From Deltaproteobacteria bacterium (GTDB lineage: Bacteria > Desulfobacterota > Syntrophia > Syntrophales > Smithellaceae), in NCBI GenBank assembly GCA_009668925.1, contig SBEK01000089.1, positions 1 through 16,322 of the forward strand: a stretch of 16,322 bases of DNA. Reading direction: 5' to 3'. Below are positions 7,399-14,693 of the stretch, piece by piece. The notes beneath the pieces are model-generated. The model did not search any database and had not been told where the DNA came from. It saw only the letters and a program-made list of their open reading frames with translations. The position numbers were made by a program, and so were the translations under genes. The number at the start of each line of letters is the position of its first letter. Position 1 is the stretch's first letter.

Positions 7399-8706
7399 TC
7401 ATTTGCCGGCGCGCCCCGCGAGCGATTCCAGGAAGGCGCCGATTTGCGCTTTCCATTGCGCCTCCGAGTAGTCTCTGAGGTCCACCATGTCGGAAACCAG
7501 CTGCATCATCGGAATGTCGGTATATTGCCCCAGCAGATTCTTCATATGAATCTGGCCGACCGTCGTGGCCCGGCAGGAACGGCAGGCGTGGAAGACGACG
7601 CCGTCAATCTTGTAGTCCCTGATCTTTTCCAGAAGCTGCTCCACAAACGGATGGCCGCTCCCCGCCTGGGCCTGTTCATGCCGCTTCGACAGACGCAGGA
7701 AACTTCGCCAGGCCATATATTCGACGGGATCCTTCACATGAGCGGGGACCTCCACCGGATCATACGAACGATAGACATTTTCGATCACGAAAACGGCTCC
7801 GAAGCTTTCAAAGTAATTAAAAATCCAAAGCGTGTGCCACGGCGGAAGACCGCCGCCGTAAAGAATGCGGTACTTCTCATCCGGAATCACGCCGATCTTG
7901 TTTTCCACCTTCTCTTTCACTTCATCATAGAGGCCCTGGTAAAAATCAACGGCCACCTGCGTTCCGGAATAATAATAGGCGGCCGTCATGATGCTGAAAT
8001 GATCCTGGGCCGGCATCGGGCAGGGAACGGCGACGCGCAGACGGTCGACGTCGTACCAAAGGCGCCAGGCCTTGTCACTTAACCGAATCGCTTCCCACAG
8101 ACGCTCCGGATCCAGTTTTTTCCCCGTCTGCGCTTCTAAAAACTTAATCAGCCCCCGGAACTGCTCCGTCTGGTAGCGGACATAATGATCGCGGATGTCC
8201 CCAAGCGATGCGTCTCCCGGCGGCCAGGCGACGTCAATGCTGTAAGTGGGAATATCCAGGAAGCGCCGGGTCGCCTGGAACCACTTGAAGCGGGGGTCGC
8301 ACACCGCGCTGGAGCCCAGCATCATGTCCGGCATGGCCATGCCGCCGTCAGGGGAGTTTTCCGGAATGCCGCCCGCCTCTTTTCTCAGGCTGTCAAACCC
8401 GAGGCCAATCCGGGCGTAACTGCAGAGGACCTGAGAGTAGCCGTCCGACTCCGCCTTCAGCAGAAACCGGTCCATTTCGCGCTTCGCCGCGCACAGGCCG
8501 GCGTAGTTTTCCGTGGGCAGCGGGACGATGTCCATGGCCCGGAGAATCTCATCGTATTGCGAGCTCACCATCATATAGGCCACCTTTTTCCCCGCGGCCT
8601 TGGCTTCATGGGCGGACTGGTAGATGTTTTTCACCAGCGACCGCACCTTACGGGCCGTATTCGTGCCTTTCACTGCCGTCGTCTTCGTTTGTTCTTTTGC
8701 TTCCAT
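7399..8706 (-). CDS. Benzoyl-CoA reductase / 2-hydroxyacyl-CoA dehydratase family large subunit (BcrB/BzdO-like)
   Basis: The 435-aa protein is a member of the HgdA/HgdB-BcrB/BcrC family, whose subunits hold [4Fe-4S] clusters and bind the acyl-CoA. It has the size of BcrB/BzdO. Conserved-looking cysteines lie at 72 (YAGLCAAK), 95 (QVLCSYARIGLG), 136 (AVCDPR), and 375 and 378 (FHACRSCRATTVGQ). The sets near 95, 136 and 375 sit where cluster ligands occur in this family. A Lys/Thr-rich N-terminal tail (about 1-20) precedes the first helix. The gene begins 11 bp after the other large subunit, with GGGAGA as ribosome-binding site, and is followed by the ATPases. It is probably one half of the catalytic heterodimer. 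Reductase is favoured over dehydratase because two distinct ATPase genes follow, but sequence alone does not decide it. Confidence 0.9.
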   Translation of the reverse strand: MEAKEQTKTTAVKGTNTARKVRSLVKNIYQSAHEAKAAGKKVAYMMVSSQYDEILRAMDIVPLPTENYAGLCAAKREMDRFLLKAESDGYSQVLCSYARIGLGFDSLRKEAGGIPENSPDGGMAMPDMMLGSSAVCDPRFKWFQATRRFLDIPTYSIDVAWPPGDASLGDIRDHYVRYQTEQFRGLIKFLEAQTGKKLDPERLWEAIRLSDKAWRLWYDVDRLRVAVPCPMPAQDHFSIMTAAYYYSGTQVAVDFYQGLYDEVKEKVENKIGVIPDEKYRILYGGGLPPWHTLWIFNYFESFGAVFVIENVYRSYDPVEVPAHVKDPVEYMAWRSFLRLSKRHEQAQAGSGHPFVEQLLEKIRDYKIDGVVFHACRSCRATTVGQIHMKNLLGQYTDIPMMQLVSDMVDLRDYSEAQWKAQIGAFLESLAGRAGK

Positions 8707-8717
8707 TATGTTCTCCC

Positions 8718-9857
8718 TTATCCAATCATTTCCAGAAAGGCCTGGACCCTGGTCCGCAACTGGCCGATCGTCGAGGTCGAGTAGTCGTCTTCGATCATCA
8801 ACACCGGTATCTTCAGGCCTTCGAGATATTCGCGCAGATCAGGCCCTTCCAATTCGCACGTATCGCAATAGCGGACGATATAAAACACCGCCGCTTTCGC
8901 CTGCCAGTCTTTGATAAACCGGCCGATATAGGCGTAGCGGTTTTCCAGGTCCTGCTTGCGGTCGCCCATTTGCGGAACATTGCTGCGCGGACAGTGCGTC
9001 GCCAGGTAGCGGGCCGCAATCCCCGTGAGCGGGTCCGGCGTTTCGGGAACGTCCTCCCAGAAAAAACGCGTGCCCGTGCAGAGATCATCCATCACCACCC
9101 GGGCGCCGGAATCTTCCACAAGCTTGATAAAAGCGATATCGTCGATTTCATTTCCCCAGATGAAGATGCGCGGCGCATCCGGGGCTTGGGCCGCCTTGCG
9201 CCCCTTGACCTCGTCGATGAACTCCCGGATCAGATCGATGTGCTCCGCTCCGGGGAGACCCATGCCGGCCACCAGCAATTTCGTGATCTCGACGCCTGAA
9301 ACCTGCGGCGGGTCCGATTTTCTGAGCTCGTACAATTCCCTGAGCAGGGCCCGGCGCCGGTTGTAGAGCTGCACGGCCCCGGCCAGTTTGGCCGGTTCAA
9401 GTTTCCGGCCGGACCAGTCCTCCAGGTGTTTGATGAAGTAGTCCAGTTCACTGCGGTAAAATGCTTCGGAGCCGACTCCCATCATGTGGGGCACATTGAT
9501 GATATGGTTGAACGGAGACGGCCGGTTGTGACGCCAGATTTGATACAGTCGGTCCACGGTATCGCAGCTGTGCGGTACGACGAAGCCGTCGAGAAAATCG
9601 TATTCACCCTTGAGCGCCATATTGAAGCAGCTGCGGGCAAACGGACAGGCCATGGGTTCGAGAAAGGCGTCCGCCTGATCGATCGGCTCGCTCTGGCTTC
9701 CCTGAATACGGTAAGGCACCATATCGAAGGCCGCAATAATTTCGTCGGGGACAAAGCAGCAAAAGTAGCCGACAATTTTCTTGCCGGCATCATGCAGTTC
9801 TCTGGCCCGCTTTCCCCTGTTTTCATAAAGTTCGTTGATCTTTTCACTCGCTGTCAT
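8718..9857 (-). CDS. Benzoyl-CoA reductase / 2-hydroxyacyl-CoA dehydratase family large subunit (BcrC/BzdN-like)
   Basis: The 379-aa protein is the second HgdB/BcrC-family subunit. Its size is that of BcrC/BzdN, and it comes first in the C-B-A-D order. Candidate cluster-ligand cysteines are at 71 and 77 (EPMACPFARSC), 98 (PHSCDTVDRLYQ), 260 (DDLCTGTRFFWED), and 331 and 334 (VRYCDTCELEGPDL). The C-terminal PVLMIEDDYSTSTIGQLRTRVQAFLEM is typical of the family. The start is taken at 9857. GGAG (9867-9870) abuts the upstream ATG at 9866 but lies 9 nt before this one, which gives MTASEKINELYENRG. It follows the ligase gene by 84 bp, with no clear terminator between. It likely forms the catalytic heterodimer with the 435-aa subunit. 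Whether it reduces an aromatic ring or dehydrates a hydroxyacyl-CoA is unproven. Confidence 0.9.
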   Translation of the reverse strand: MTASEKINELYENRGKRARELHDAGKKIVGYFCCFVPDEIIAAFDMVPYRIQGSQSEPIDQADAFLEPMACPFARSCFNMALKGEYDFLDGFVVPHSCDTVDRLYQIWRHNRPSPFNHIINVPHMMGVGSEAFYRSELDYFIKHLEDWSGRKLEPAKLAGAVQLYNRRRALLRELYELRKSDPPQVSGVEITKLLVAGMGLPGAEHIDLIREFIDEVKGRKAAQAPDAPRIFIWGNEIDDIAFIKLVEDSGARVVMDDLCTGTRFFWEDVPETPDPLTGIAARYLATHCPRSNVPQMGDRKQDLENRYAYIGRFIKDWQAKAAVFYIVRYCDTCELEGPDLREYLEGLKIPVLMIEDDYSTSTIGQLRTRVQAFLEMIG

Positions 9858-9941
9858 GGCGTCCATCTCCAGTCTCGTTTCAAGTTTTTGCGCCTTTGCG
9901 CTTAGTGCAGTTTCCTCCGGCTGCGAGCCCGGCTTTCCCGA

Positions 9942-11645
9942 TTACTTGCCGCCGGTGTATTTGCCTTCCCGGCGGAGCTTTTCGATCTCCTGCTTTTCCA
10001 GTTCGGTGTAGGCGATCTTGCCGACTTTCGTGACAGGCAGTGCGTCCCGGAATTCAACCTCCCGGGGGCAGGACCATTTGATGAGGTGCTTCTGGCAGTG
10101 CGCGATTAAAGCCTGAGCCAGCTCCGGGCTGGCTTTGGACTTGTCTTTCAAAACCACAAAGGCCTTGACCCTTTCGACCTGAGCCTCATCGGGCACACCG
10201 ATCACGCAGGCGGCCTGCACATCGGGATGCTGATCCAGAGCGGCTTCCACCTGGACGGGGTACACATTCATCCCCGAGGATTTGATCATTCGTTTCAGTC
10301 GCAGTTTGAAATAGAAGTAGCCGTCTTCGTCCATGGTGAAGATATCTCCCGTATGCAGCCAGGTGCGTCCATCGTCATGTTTTTTAATGACCGCCGCCGT
10401 TTCTTCGGGGCTCTCCAGGTAGCCGAGCATGACCGCCGGACCGCTCACGCAAAGCTCGCCTTCCTGGCCGACCGGGACTTCCTGGGTCGTGCCGATCGCA
10501 ACCACCTTGGCCAGCATGTCCGGAAAGGGGATACCCACACTGTTCTCGCGATAGCCGTCAAGTGGTGTGGACATGATGCCGGTCACAGCCTCCGTCAGTC
10601 CGTAGCCCTCCACAAGCTGGACGGTCCCGCCCTGACGTTTCACGAGTTCTTCGAACCGCTCCTTCACCTGCCGGGGCAGGGAATCAGCGCCGCAGGAAGT
10701 CGTTTTCAGGCAGCTCAGATCCGCCGTCTGAAAATCGGGATTGCGGGTCAGTGCATCGTATAGAGTTGGCACGCCGGTGATCAGTGTCGGCTTCTTCTTC
10801 TTGATGAGATCGGCCACGATCTCGGGAGTAAACTGCGGGACAAGGATGCTCTTGGCTCCCCCCATGAAGGCCGCATTGCAGCAGATCCCCAGACCGAAGC
10901 CATGGAAAATGGGAAGAATGGCCAGAATGGACGCCTCTTCGGCGTGCAGGCCTTCGCCCCAGTTGGCGACCATCAGCCCTTCACTGATAAAGTTATAGTT
11001 GGACAGCATGATCCCCTTGGGGAATCCTGTTGTGCCGCCGCTGTAAAGGATAACGGCCAGCTCGTCCGTGCCCATGTCGGCCTTCGGCGCCTCGGGATGC
11101 TTCGCGGCCATCAGGGGCTTCCACCATTTGACCATCGGGTCTTCGTGCGTCTTGTCGGCGCCCTGAGAAGGCGGGGTTATCTGATCGAAGATTTCGGTCA
11201 GGATCAGCGTTTCGAGCGCGGTTTCACCCTTGATCTCTTTAAACTTGTCGTAAAAGAGATCCAGCGTCAGGGCGACGCGGCTTTTGCTGATATTGAGATA
11301 ATAGACAATTTCTTTGGCCGTCGAGAGCGGATGAATCATACTGGCCACGACGCCCAGTTTGTTGGCGGCATAAAAGCAGATGATGCCCTGAGGCGAGGTG
11401 GGCATCGAAATGGTGATCCGGTCCCCCCGCTTCAAACCGATCGCGGCCAGGGCATTGGCGCACAAGTCGATTTGCCCGGCGAATTGACGGTAGGTTGCCG
11501 TGTAATCAAAAAAATCGTAGGCAATGCGATCAGGGAACTGATCCACCGTTTTCATCAACGCTTCGTACATGGTCACCCGGGGATAATCAATGGTCTCCGG
11601 CACGTTCTTATAAAACTTCAGCCACGGTTTCTTTTCTGATATCAT
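9942..11645 (-). CDS. Acyl/aryl-CoA ligase (AMP-forming, ANL superfamily)
   Basis: This 567-aa enzyme activates a carboxylic acid with ATP through an acyl-AMP and then forms the CoA thioester. Motifs in order are YSGGTTGFPKGIML (201-214, phosphate loop), GYGLTEA (347-353), LHTGD (430-434), LRLKRMIKSSGMNVYP (448-463, hinge and A8 core) and the catalytic Lys543 in PVTKVGKI. AGGAGG lies 6 nt before ATG 11645, which fixes the start. An in-frame extension to 11753 lacks a ribosome-binding site and would read through the divergent control region. It is first in the operon feeding the reductase-type subunits, so it probably activates their acid substrate (benzoate-like or alicyclic). The sequence also resembles medium/long-chain fatty-acid ligases, so substrate remains open. 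Confidence 0.93.
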   Translation of the reverse strand: MISEKKPWLKFYKNVPETIDYPRVTMYEALMKTVDQFPDRIAYDFFDYTATYRQFAGQIDLCANALAAIGLKRGDRITISMPTSPQGIICFYAANKLGVVASMIHPLSTAKEIVYYLNISKSRVALTLDLFYDKFKEIKGETALETLILTEIFDQITPPSQGADKTHEDPMVKWWKPLMAAKHPEAPKADMGTDELAVILYSGGTTGFPKGIMLSNYNFISEGLMVANWGEGLHAEEASILAILPIFHGFGLGICCNAAFMGGAKSILVPQFTPEIVADLIKKKKPTLITGVPTLYDALTRNPDFQTADLSCLKTTSCGADSLPRQVKERFEELVKRQGGTVQLVEGYGLTEAVTGIMSTPLDGYRENSVGIPFPDMLAKVVAIGTTQEVPVGQEGELCVSGPAVMLGYLESPEETAAVIKKHDDGRTWLHTGDIFTMDEDGYFYFKLRLKRMIKSSGMNVYPVQVEAALDQHPDVQAACVIGVPDEAQVERVKAFVVLKDKSKASPELAQALIAHCQKHLIKWSCPREVEFRDALPVTKVGKIAYTELEKQEIEKLRREGKYTGGK

Positions 11646-11651
11646 GGAAAA

Positions 11652-11657
11652 CCTCCT
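11652..11657 (-). promoter_or_regulatory. Ribosome-binding site fixing the ligase start
   Basis: A perfect AGGAGG on the minus strand, 6 nt before the ATG at 11645. It excludes the longer in-frame start at 11753. Confidence 0.8.
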
Positions 11658-11783
11658 AATCGGGGATGTGATAACTTTATAAGCTCCAGAGCCTAAAGCC
11701 TTGACAAGTGACATTGTGGGTGAGTAAATATGCTGCACGGTGAGGATAATCAAGGTTTTTGGCCTGTTTCACGATAAATATCA

Positions 11784-11833
11784 TTTCATGTTGAAACAAC
11801 ACCTTTTCATCATGAAAACGTTTTTCAGGTGAA
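11784..11833. promoter_or_regulatory. Tandem palindromic operator-like sites between divergent genes
   Basis: Two 13-bp palindromes, TTTCATGTTGAAA (11784-11796) and TTTCATCATGAAA (11805-11817), differ at two bases and have centres 21 bp apart, two helical turns. The second extends to a 15-bp perfect palindrome at 11804-11818. A degenerate third copy, TTTCAGGTGAA, lies at 11823-11833, and a further half-site TTTCA at 11767-11771. The cluster lies about 140-190 bp before the ligase start and 55-105 bp before the 745-aa protein start. Paired sites in phase on one DNA face suggest cooperative binding of a dimeric regulator to control one or both divergent genes. I could not assign flanking promoter boxes with confidence. 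The remainder of 11646-11889 shows no gene. Confidence 0.55.
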
Positions 11834-11889
11834 TAATCCGGCAAACGCTTACAGAGTGAAGACCGGAAACCAAAGGAGCAAGGATCACC

Positions 11890-14127
11890 ATGAAAAGGCA
11901 GGATAAGGCGGCGGCCGCTGTTTTAGCCGTCTTCCCGACAAGGGAAACATTTGTCAAATTCGCTGAAAACAGCGAGAACAAAAGAATCATCCAGTCTTTT
12001 GTCGATTACGCGGTGAGAAACAAAATTATCGAAACGGCCACGCCGAAAGGCCTCGAAGAGTTTATCGCCGCCCACGTGAGGCCCGCCGAAGACCGGACAC
12101 CGCCCGATCACCTCACGTTCGAAGAGCTTCTCGAGAAGAAAGAGGAAATGCTGCAATTCCAGCCGTCGGTGCGGGCCCTGGCCGACCGGATCAACACGTT
12201 GATCGCATCAAGCGGCATCGATTTGCCTAAAGTCAGTAATTCCATGCTCACCAGGCTCAAGACAAAGCCGGCGGACAACGCCCACAAGCAAAACGTGATC
12301 AGAAGTTTTGCTTTCTGGCTGGGTCATGAACGAACCGAGCTGGGCCGAAAATTGAACTATGAGACCCTGATGAAGATCTGCCCGGAAGATAAACCGGCGG
12401 AAAGCTACAAAGAAGGGATTCGCATCGGGTTTACTCTGATGAGCCGCGGAGACGTTATCGACCATCCCATCACCAACTGGCTTAGGACGTGCATAAAGCA
12501 TTACCTCGACAAAACCATGGAAGAGTTTCTTCAGGGAACCTGGGGCAAAGTCCGGTCCCATGATTTCACAACGTTTTACGTGGACATTCCGAAGAAAGAG
12601 GAATCGGGCGACCCGGCGGCCTACCGGTCCTGCCTCAAACACGCCGTTTCGCTTTGCCACCATGTCGCCATTCGCTGGGCCATTTCCAAATATTATACCA
12701 ATAACCGGTTCTTATCCATCGGCATCGTCGCCGGCAAGTTTGCGTCCCTGGACAACTATCTGCTGCCCATGCTCAATGCCAAGCTGTCGGGCGATCCCAT
12801 CATCCGCGTTTCGGATTATGTCCGCCAGTGTCTTCTGATCAATGATACCCGGGTCATTCTCTGTCGGACGCCGAGCGAGACGATCCTGTTCAAGGGAGAA
12901 ACCTTCAGCATCTGGTGGATCGTCTCCTTCTGGAGTCCTTTCTATTTTGATTTCATCCCCGACCTGCTCGACGCAAGCCGCCTGGTCAACAACGCCCTGC
13001 CCGAGGAAATCCTTTCCCGTCTGCGCTGGTTTCCGGAAGAGTCGCGTTTCCTGAGTTCGGATTCCGGGAAAACCAATGCGATCACGGCGTTCCTCAATTT
13101 CCCCCATAATTCCCTCCTCGGTGTCGAAATTGCGAAGACGCTGTACTACCGGAGGCAAATCCAGGAAGCCCTGGAAATCCTCCGCATCGCTCTGAGCATC
13201 GATCCGACCGATCTCACGGCCCGCACCCTGCGGATGGTGCTTTTCCGGGAGTTGGCGCTCAGTTCTCCCGCATATCACATTGCCGATACGTTTTTCGCCC
13301 AGGCGGAGCATGAAGCACTCTATGTTCTGGAAAATTGCGAAGCCAAGCACGAGGATTTCTACTGCGAATACGCCGGGATTTACATCGCCCGGGCCATGCT
13401 GATCGTCAGGTTTTTGCGCAACGGAAACAAGAGCCGCGAAGAAATGCCGGATATCGCCCGGGCCAAACGGATCGTCTTTGACTCCCTCGATCAGGCTGAA
13501 TATCTTTTGAGAAAGGCCATGGCCGTTTCTCTCTCGGCCATCCGGTCCTACTATGCGCTCAACGCCACCCGGGTGATGAAAGCCATCCTGAAAAACGACG
13601 AGGATATTTTTGTGAATCCCAAAAAGGCGCTCAGCGGAAAATATGAAGTCGTCGCCAATTCCTCGGCGGGGTTTCGCCTGCAGATCAAGCAGATCAACCT
13701 GGGCACCGAGGAATACCGGCAGCAGCTTCAGCACGATTTCATCGAGGACATTCTGGCCAAGCGGTTCCGGATTAACGACGATTCGATTTCCCTCCAGGCC
13801 TTTCGGGCAAGCTCTCATTTCTGCCATGCCGTCGCTCTCTGGGATTTCTCACCCCGCCGGACCATCGCCATCGCCAAAAGAGTCCTGTGGGTATTGAATG
13901 TCGCGATGGATATGGCCAGAGAGGAGGCCAAGCAGGGCGTCTGCATCTATTCGGCCACCAGAGGCTACAGCGAAATGATGCCGGCCAAAGATTTTATCCG
14001 GCATGTGAAAAAGGGCATTCAAATGGTGACTCAGGCCGCGGGAAAAGACCTCGCGGAAAGAAACGACAGCGACGTGATTGAACCGGAGGGACAGATAATG
14101 TCGCTCTTAATGACGCTGAATTTCTGA
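11890..14127 (+). CDS. Large protein of unknown function with TPR-like segment
   Basis: I do not recognise this 745-aa protein. The start has AAGGAG (11873-11878) and AGGA (11881-11884) upstream. No signal peptide is visible and the sequence looks cytosolic, mostly helical. Residues about 411-455 (VEIAKTLYYRRQIQEALEILRIALSIDPTDLTARTLRMVL) read like a tetratricopeptide repeat, with weaker helical pairs after it (about 470-560). Residues about 96-145 (INTLIASSGIDLPKVSNSMLTRLK then KQNVIRSFAFWLG) could be a helix-turn-helix, but this is a guess. The middle (about 220-360) is conserved-looking, with an aromatic IWWIVSFWSPFYFDFIPDLL stretch. It is transcribed divergently from the ligase-reductase operon across a palindromic site cluster. 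That placement is typical of a regulator or scaffold for the operon. Base use resembles its neighbours. The gene is surely real; the function is unknown. Confidence 0.85.
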   Translation: MKRQDKAAAAVLAVFPTRETFVKFAENSENKRIIQSFVDYAVRNKIIETATPKGLEEFIAAHVRPAEDRTPPDHLTFEELLEKKEEMLQFQPSVRALADRINTLIASSGIDLPKVSNSMLTRLKTKPADNAHKQNVIRSFAFWLGHERTELGRKLNYETLMKICPEDKPAESYKEGIRIGFTLMSRGDVIDHPITNWLRTCIKHYLDKTMEEFLQGTWGKVRSHDFTTFYVDIPKKEESGDPAAYRSCLKHAVSLCHHVAIRWAISKYYTNNRFLSIGIVAGKFASLDNYLLPMLNAKLSGDPIIRVSDYVRQCLLINDTRVILCRTPSETILFKGETFSIWWIVSFWSPFYFDFIPDLLDASRLVNNALPEEILSRLRWFPEESRFLSSDSGKTNAITAFLNFPHNSLLGVEIAKTLYYRRQIQEALEILRIALSIDPTDLTARTLRMVLFRELALSSPAYHIADTFFAQAEHEALYVLENCEAKHEDFYCEYAGIYIARAMLIVRFLRNGNKSREEMPDIARAKRIVFDSLDQAEYLLRKAMAVSLSAIRSYYALNATRVMKAILKNDEDIFVNPKKALSGKYEVVANSSAGFRLQIKQINLGTEEYRQQLQHDFIEDILAKRFRINDDSISLQAFRASSHFCHAVALWDFSPRRTIAIAKRVLWVLNVAMDMAREEAKQGVCIYSATRGYSEMMPAKDFIRHVKKGIQMVTQAAGKDLAERNDSDVIEPEGQIMSLLMTLNF

Positions 14128-14230
14128 AGCAAACAACTGCCTTTGCCGGCCCGGGAATAAGACCGGCCCGTGCATCGTGCTTCCCCGGACTGCAAATTCC
14201 GGCGAGGAAACGAAATCCCGGCGCCCGCGC

Positions 14231-14668
14231 TTACTTCAACTGTCTGGCCACCACTTCGCCCAATACTTTTTGCGCCTGGGCCAGCTTCTTGTATTTGGAC
14301 CTGATCTTCGCCAGATCACCGGAGAGAATCGCCTTGAGCAGGTCTCCCTCGATTTCCGCCACGTCGATCCGGCGGTAGTAGTCCATCGTTTCCTTCAGAT
14401 GGGCCAGAACGATCATTCCGGTGATCAGAGGATGATTATTGGTGACGTTGGCGTCTTTGAACCGCGTCCCGTGCTCCAGTTCGACTTCCAGGCCGATGCG
14501 GAAATCCTCCGGGGGAATTTTCATCTTTTCCACATTCACGATTTTGAGAATTTTGGCGGCCTCTTTGGCCGAAACGGCGTCCGTTTTCCGTTTGGACCAA
14601 TCGGCGAGGCCGATTTCTTTGCAGACGCGCGCGACTTCTTTGGCAGTGACATATTCCGGCAGCTTCAT
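14231..14668 (-). CDS. Small DUF5661-like protein
   Basis: The 145-aa soluble protein contains EDFRIGLEVELEHGTRFKDANVTNN followed by HPLITGMIVLAHLKETMDYYRRI (about residues 54-101). This is the signature I associate with DUF5661, a family with no known function in which a Glu-His-Gly and an Asn-Val-Thr-Asn motif recur. The N-terminal half (about 1-50) is helical and includes TAKEVARVCKEIGL. AAGGAG lies before the ATG at 14668. It follows the membrane-protein gene by 25 bp on the same strand, so the pair is probably one transcript. It converges on the 745-aa gene. The 103-bp gap 14128-14230 is GC-rich, with short complementary stretches but no T tract, so no terminator is called. Family call moderate; role unknown. 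Confidence 0.75.
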   Translation of the reverse strand: MKLPEYVTAKEVARVCKEIGLADWSKRKTDAVSAKEAAKILKIVNVEKMKIPPEDFRIGLEVELEHGTRFKDANVTNNHPLITGMIVLAHLKETMDYYRRIDVAEIEGDLLKAILSGDLAKIRSKYKKLAQAQKVLGEVVARQLK

Positions 14669-14693
14669 ATTCTTTTCTCCTTCGATGTATTTT

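Noticed and set aside
6763..8082. Plus-strand open frame of 439 codons
   Set aside because: It is antisense across the ATPase and large-subunit genes, both firmly identified. Its His/Arg-rich composition is typical of shadow frames.
5711..9857. A plain 2-hydroxyglutaryl-CoA or lactoyl-CoA dehydratase with its activator
   Set aside because: Those systems normally have one activator ATPase working as a homodimer. Here two diverged, coupled ATPases in C-B-A-D order and an aryl/acyl ligase fit a class I reductase better. The dehydratase alternative is not ruled out.
11701..11730. TTGACA-18-TAAATA as plus-strand promoter of the 745-aa gene
   Set aside because: The -35 is perfect, but the -10 matches only 3 of 6 bases and the leader would be about 150 nt. 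It is too weak to list.
11646..11753. Longer N-terminus for the CoA ligase
   Set aside because: There is no ribosome-binding site at 11753, and a perfect AGGAGG stands 6 nt before 11645.
12712..13827. Minus-strand open frame of 371 codons inside the 745-aa gene
   Set aside because: It lies wholly inside the 745-aa frame, with no convincing ribosome-binding site or motif. The plus-strand frame has a good start site and TPR-like sequence.
14128..14230. Possible bidirectional terminator between the converging genes
   Set aside because: Short GCCGG/CCGGC complementarities exist but there is no T tract on either side and no long stem.
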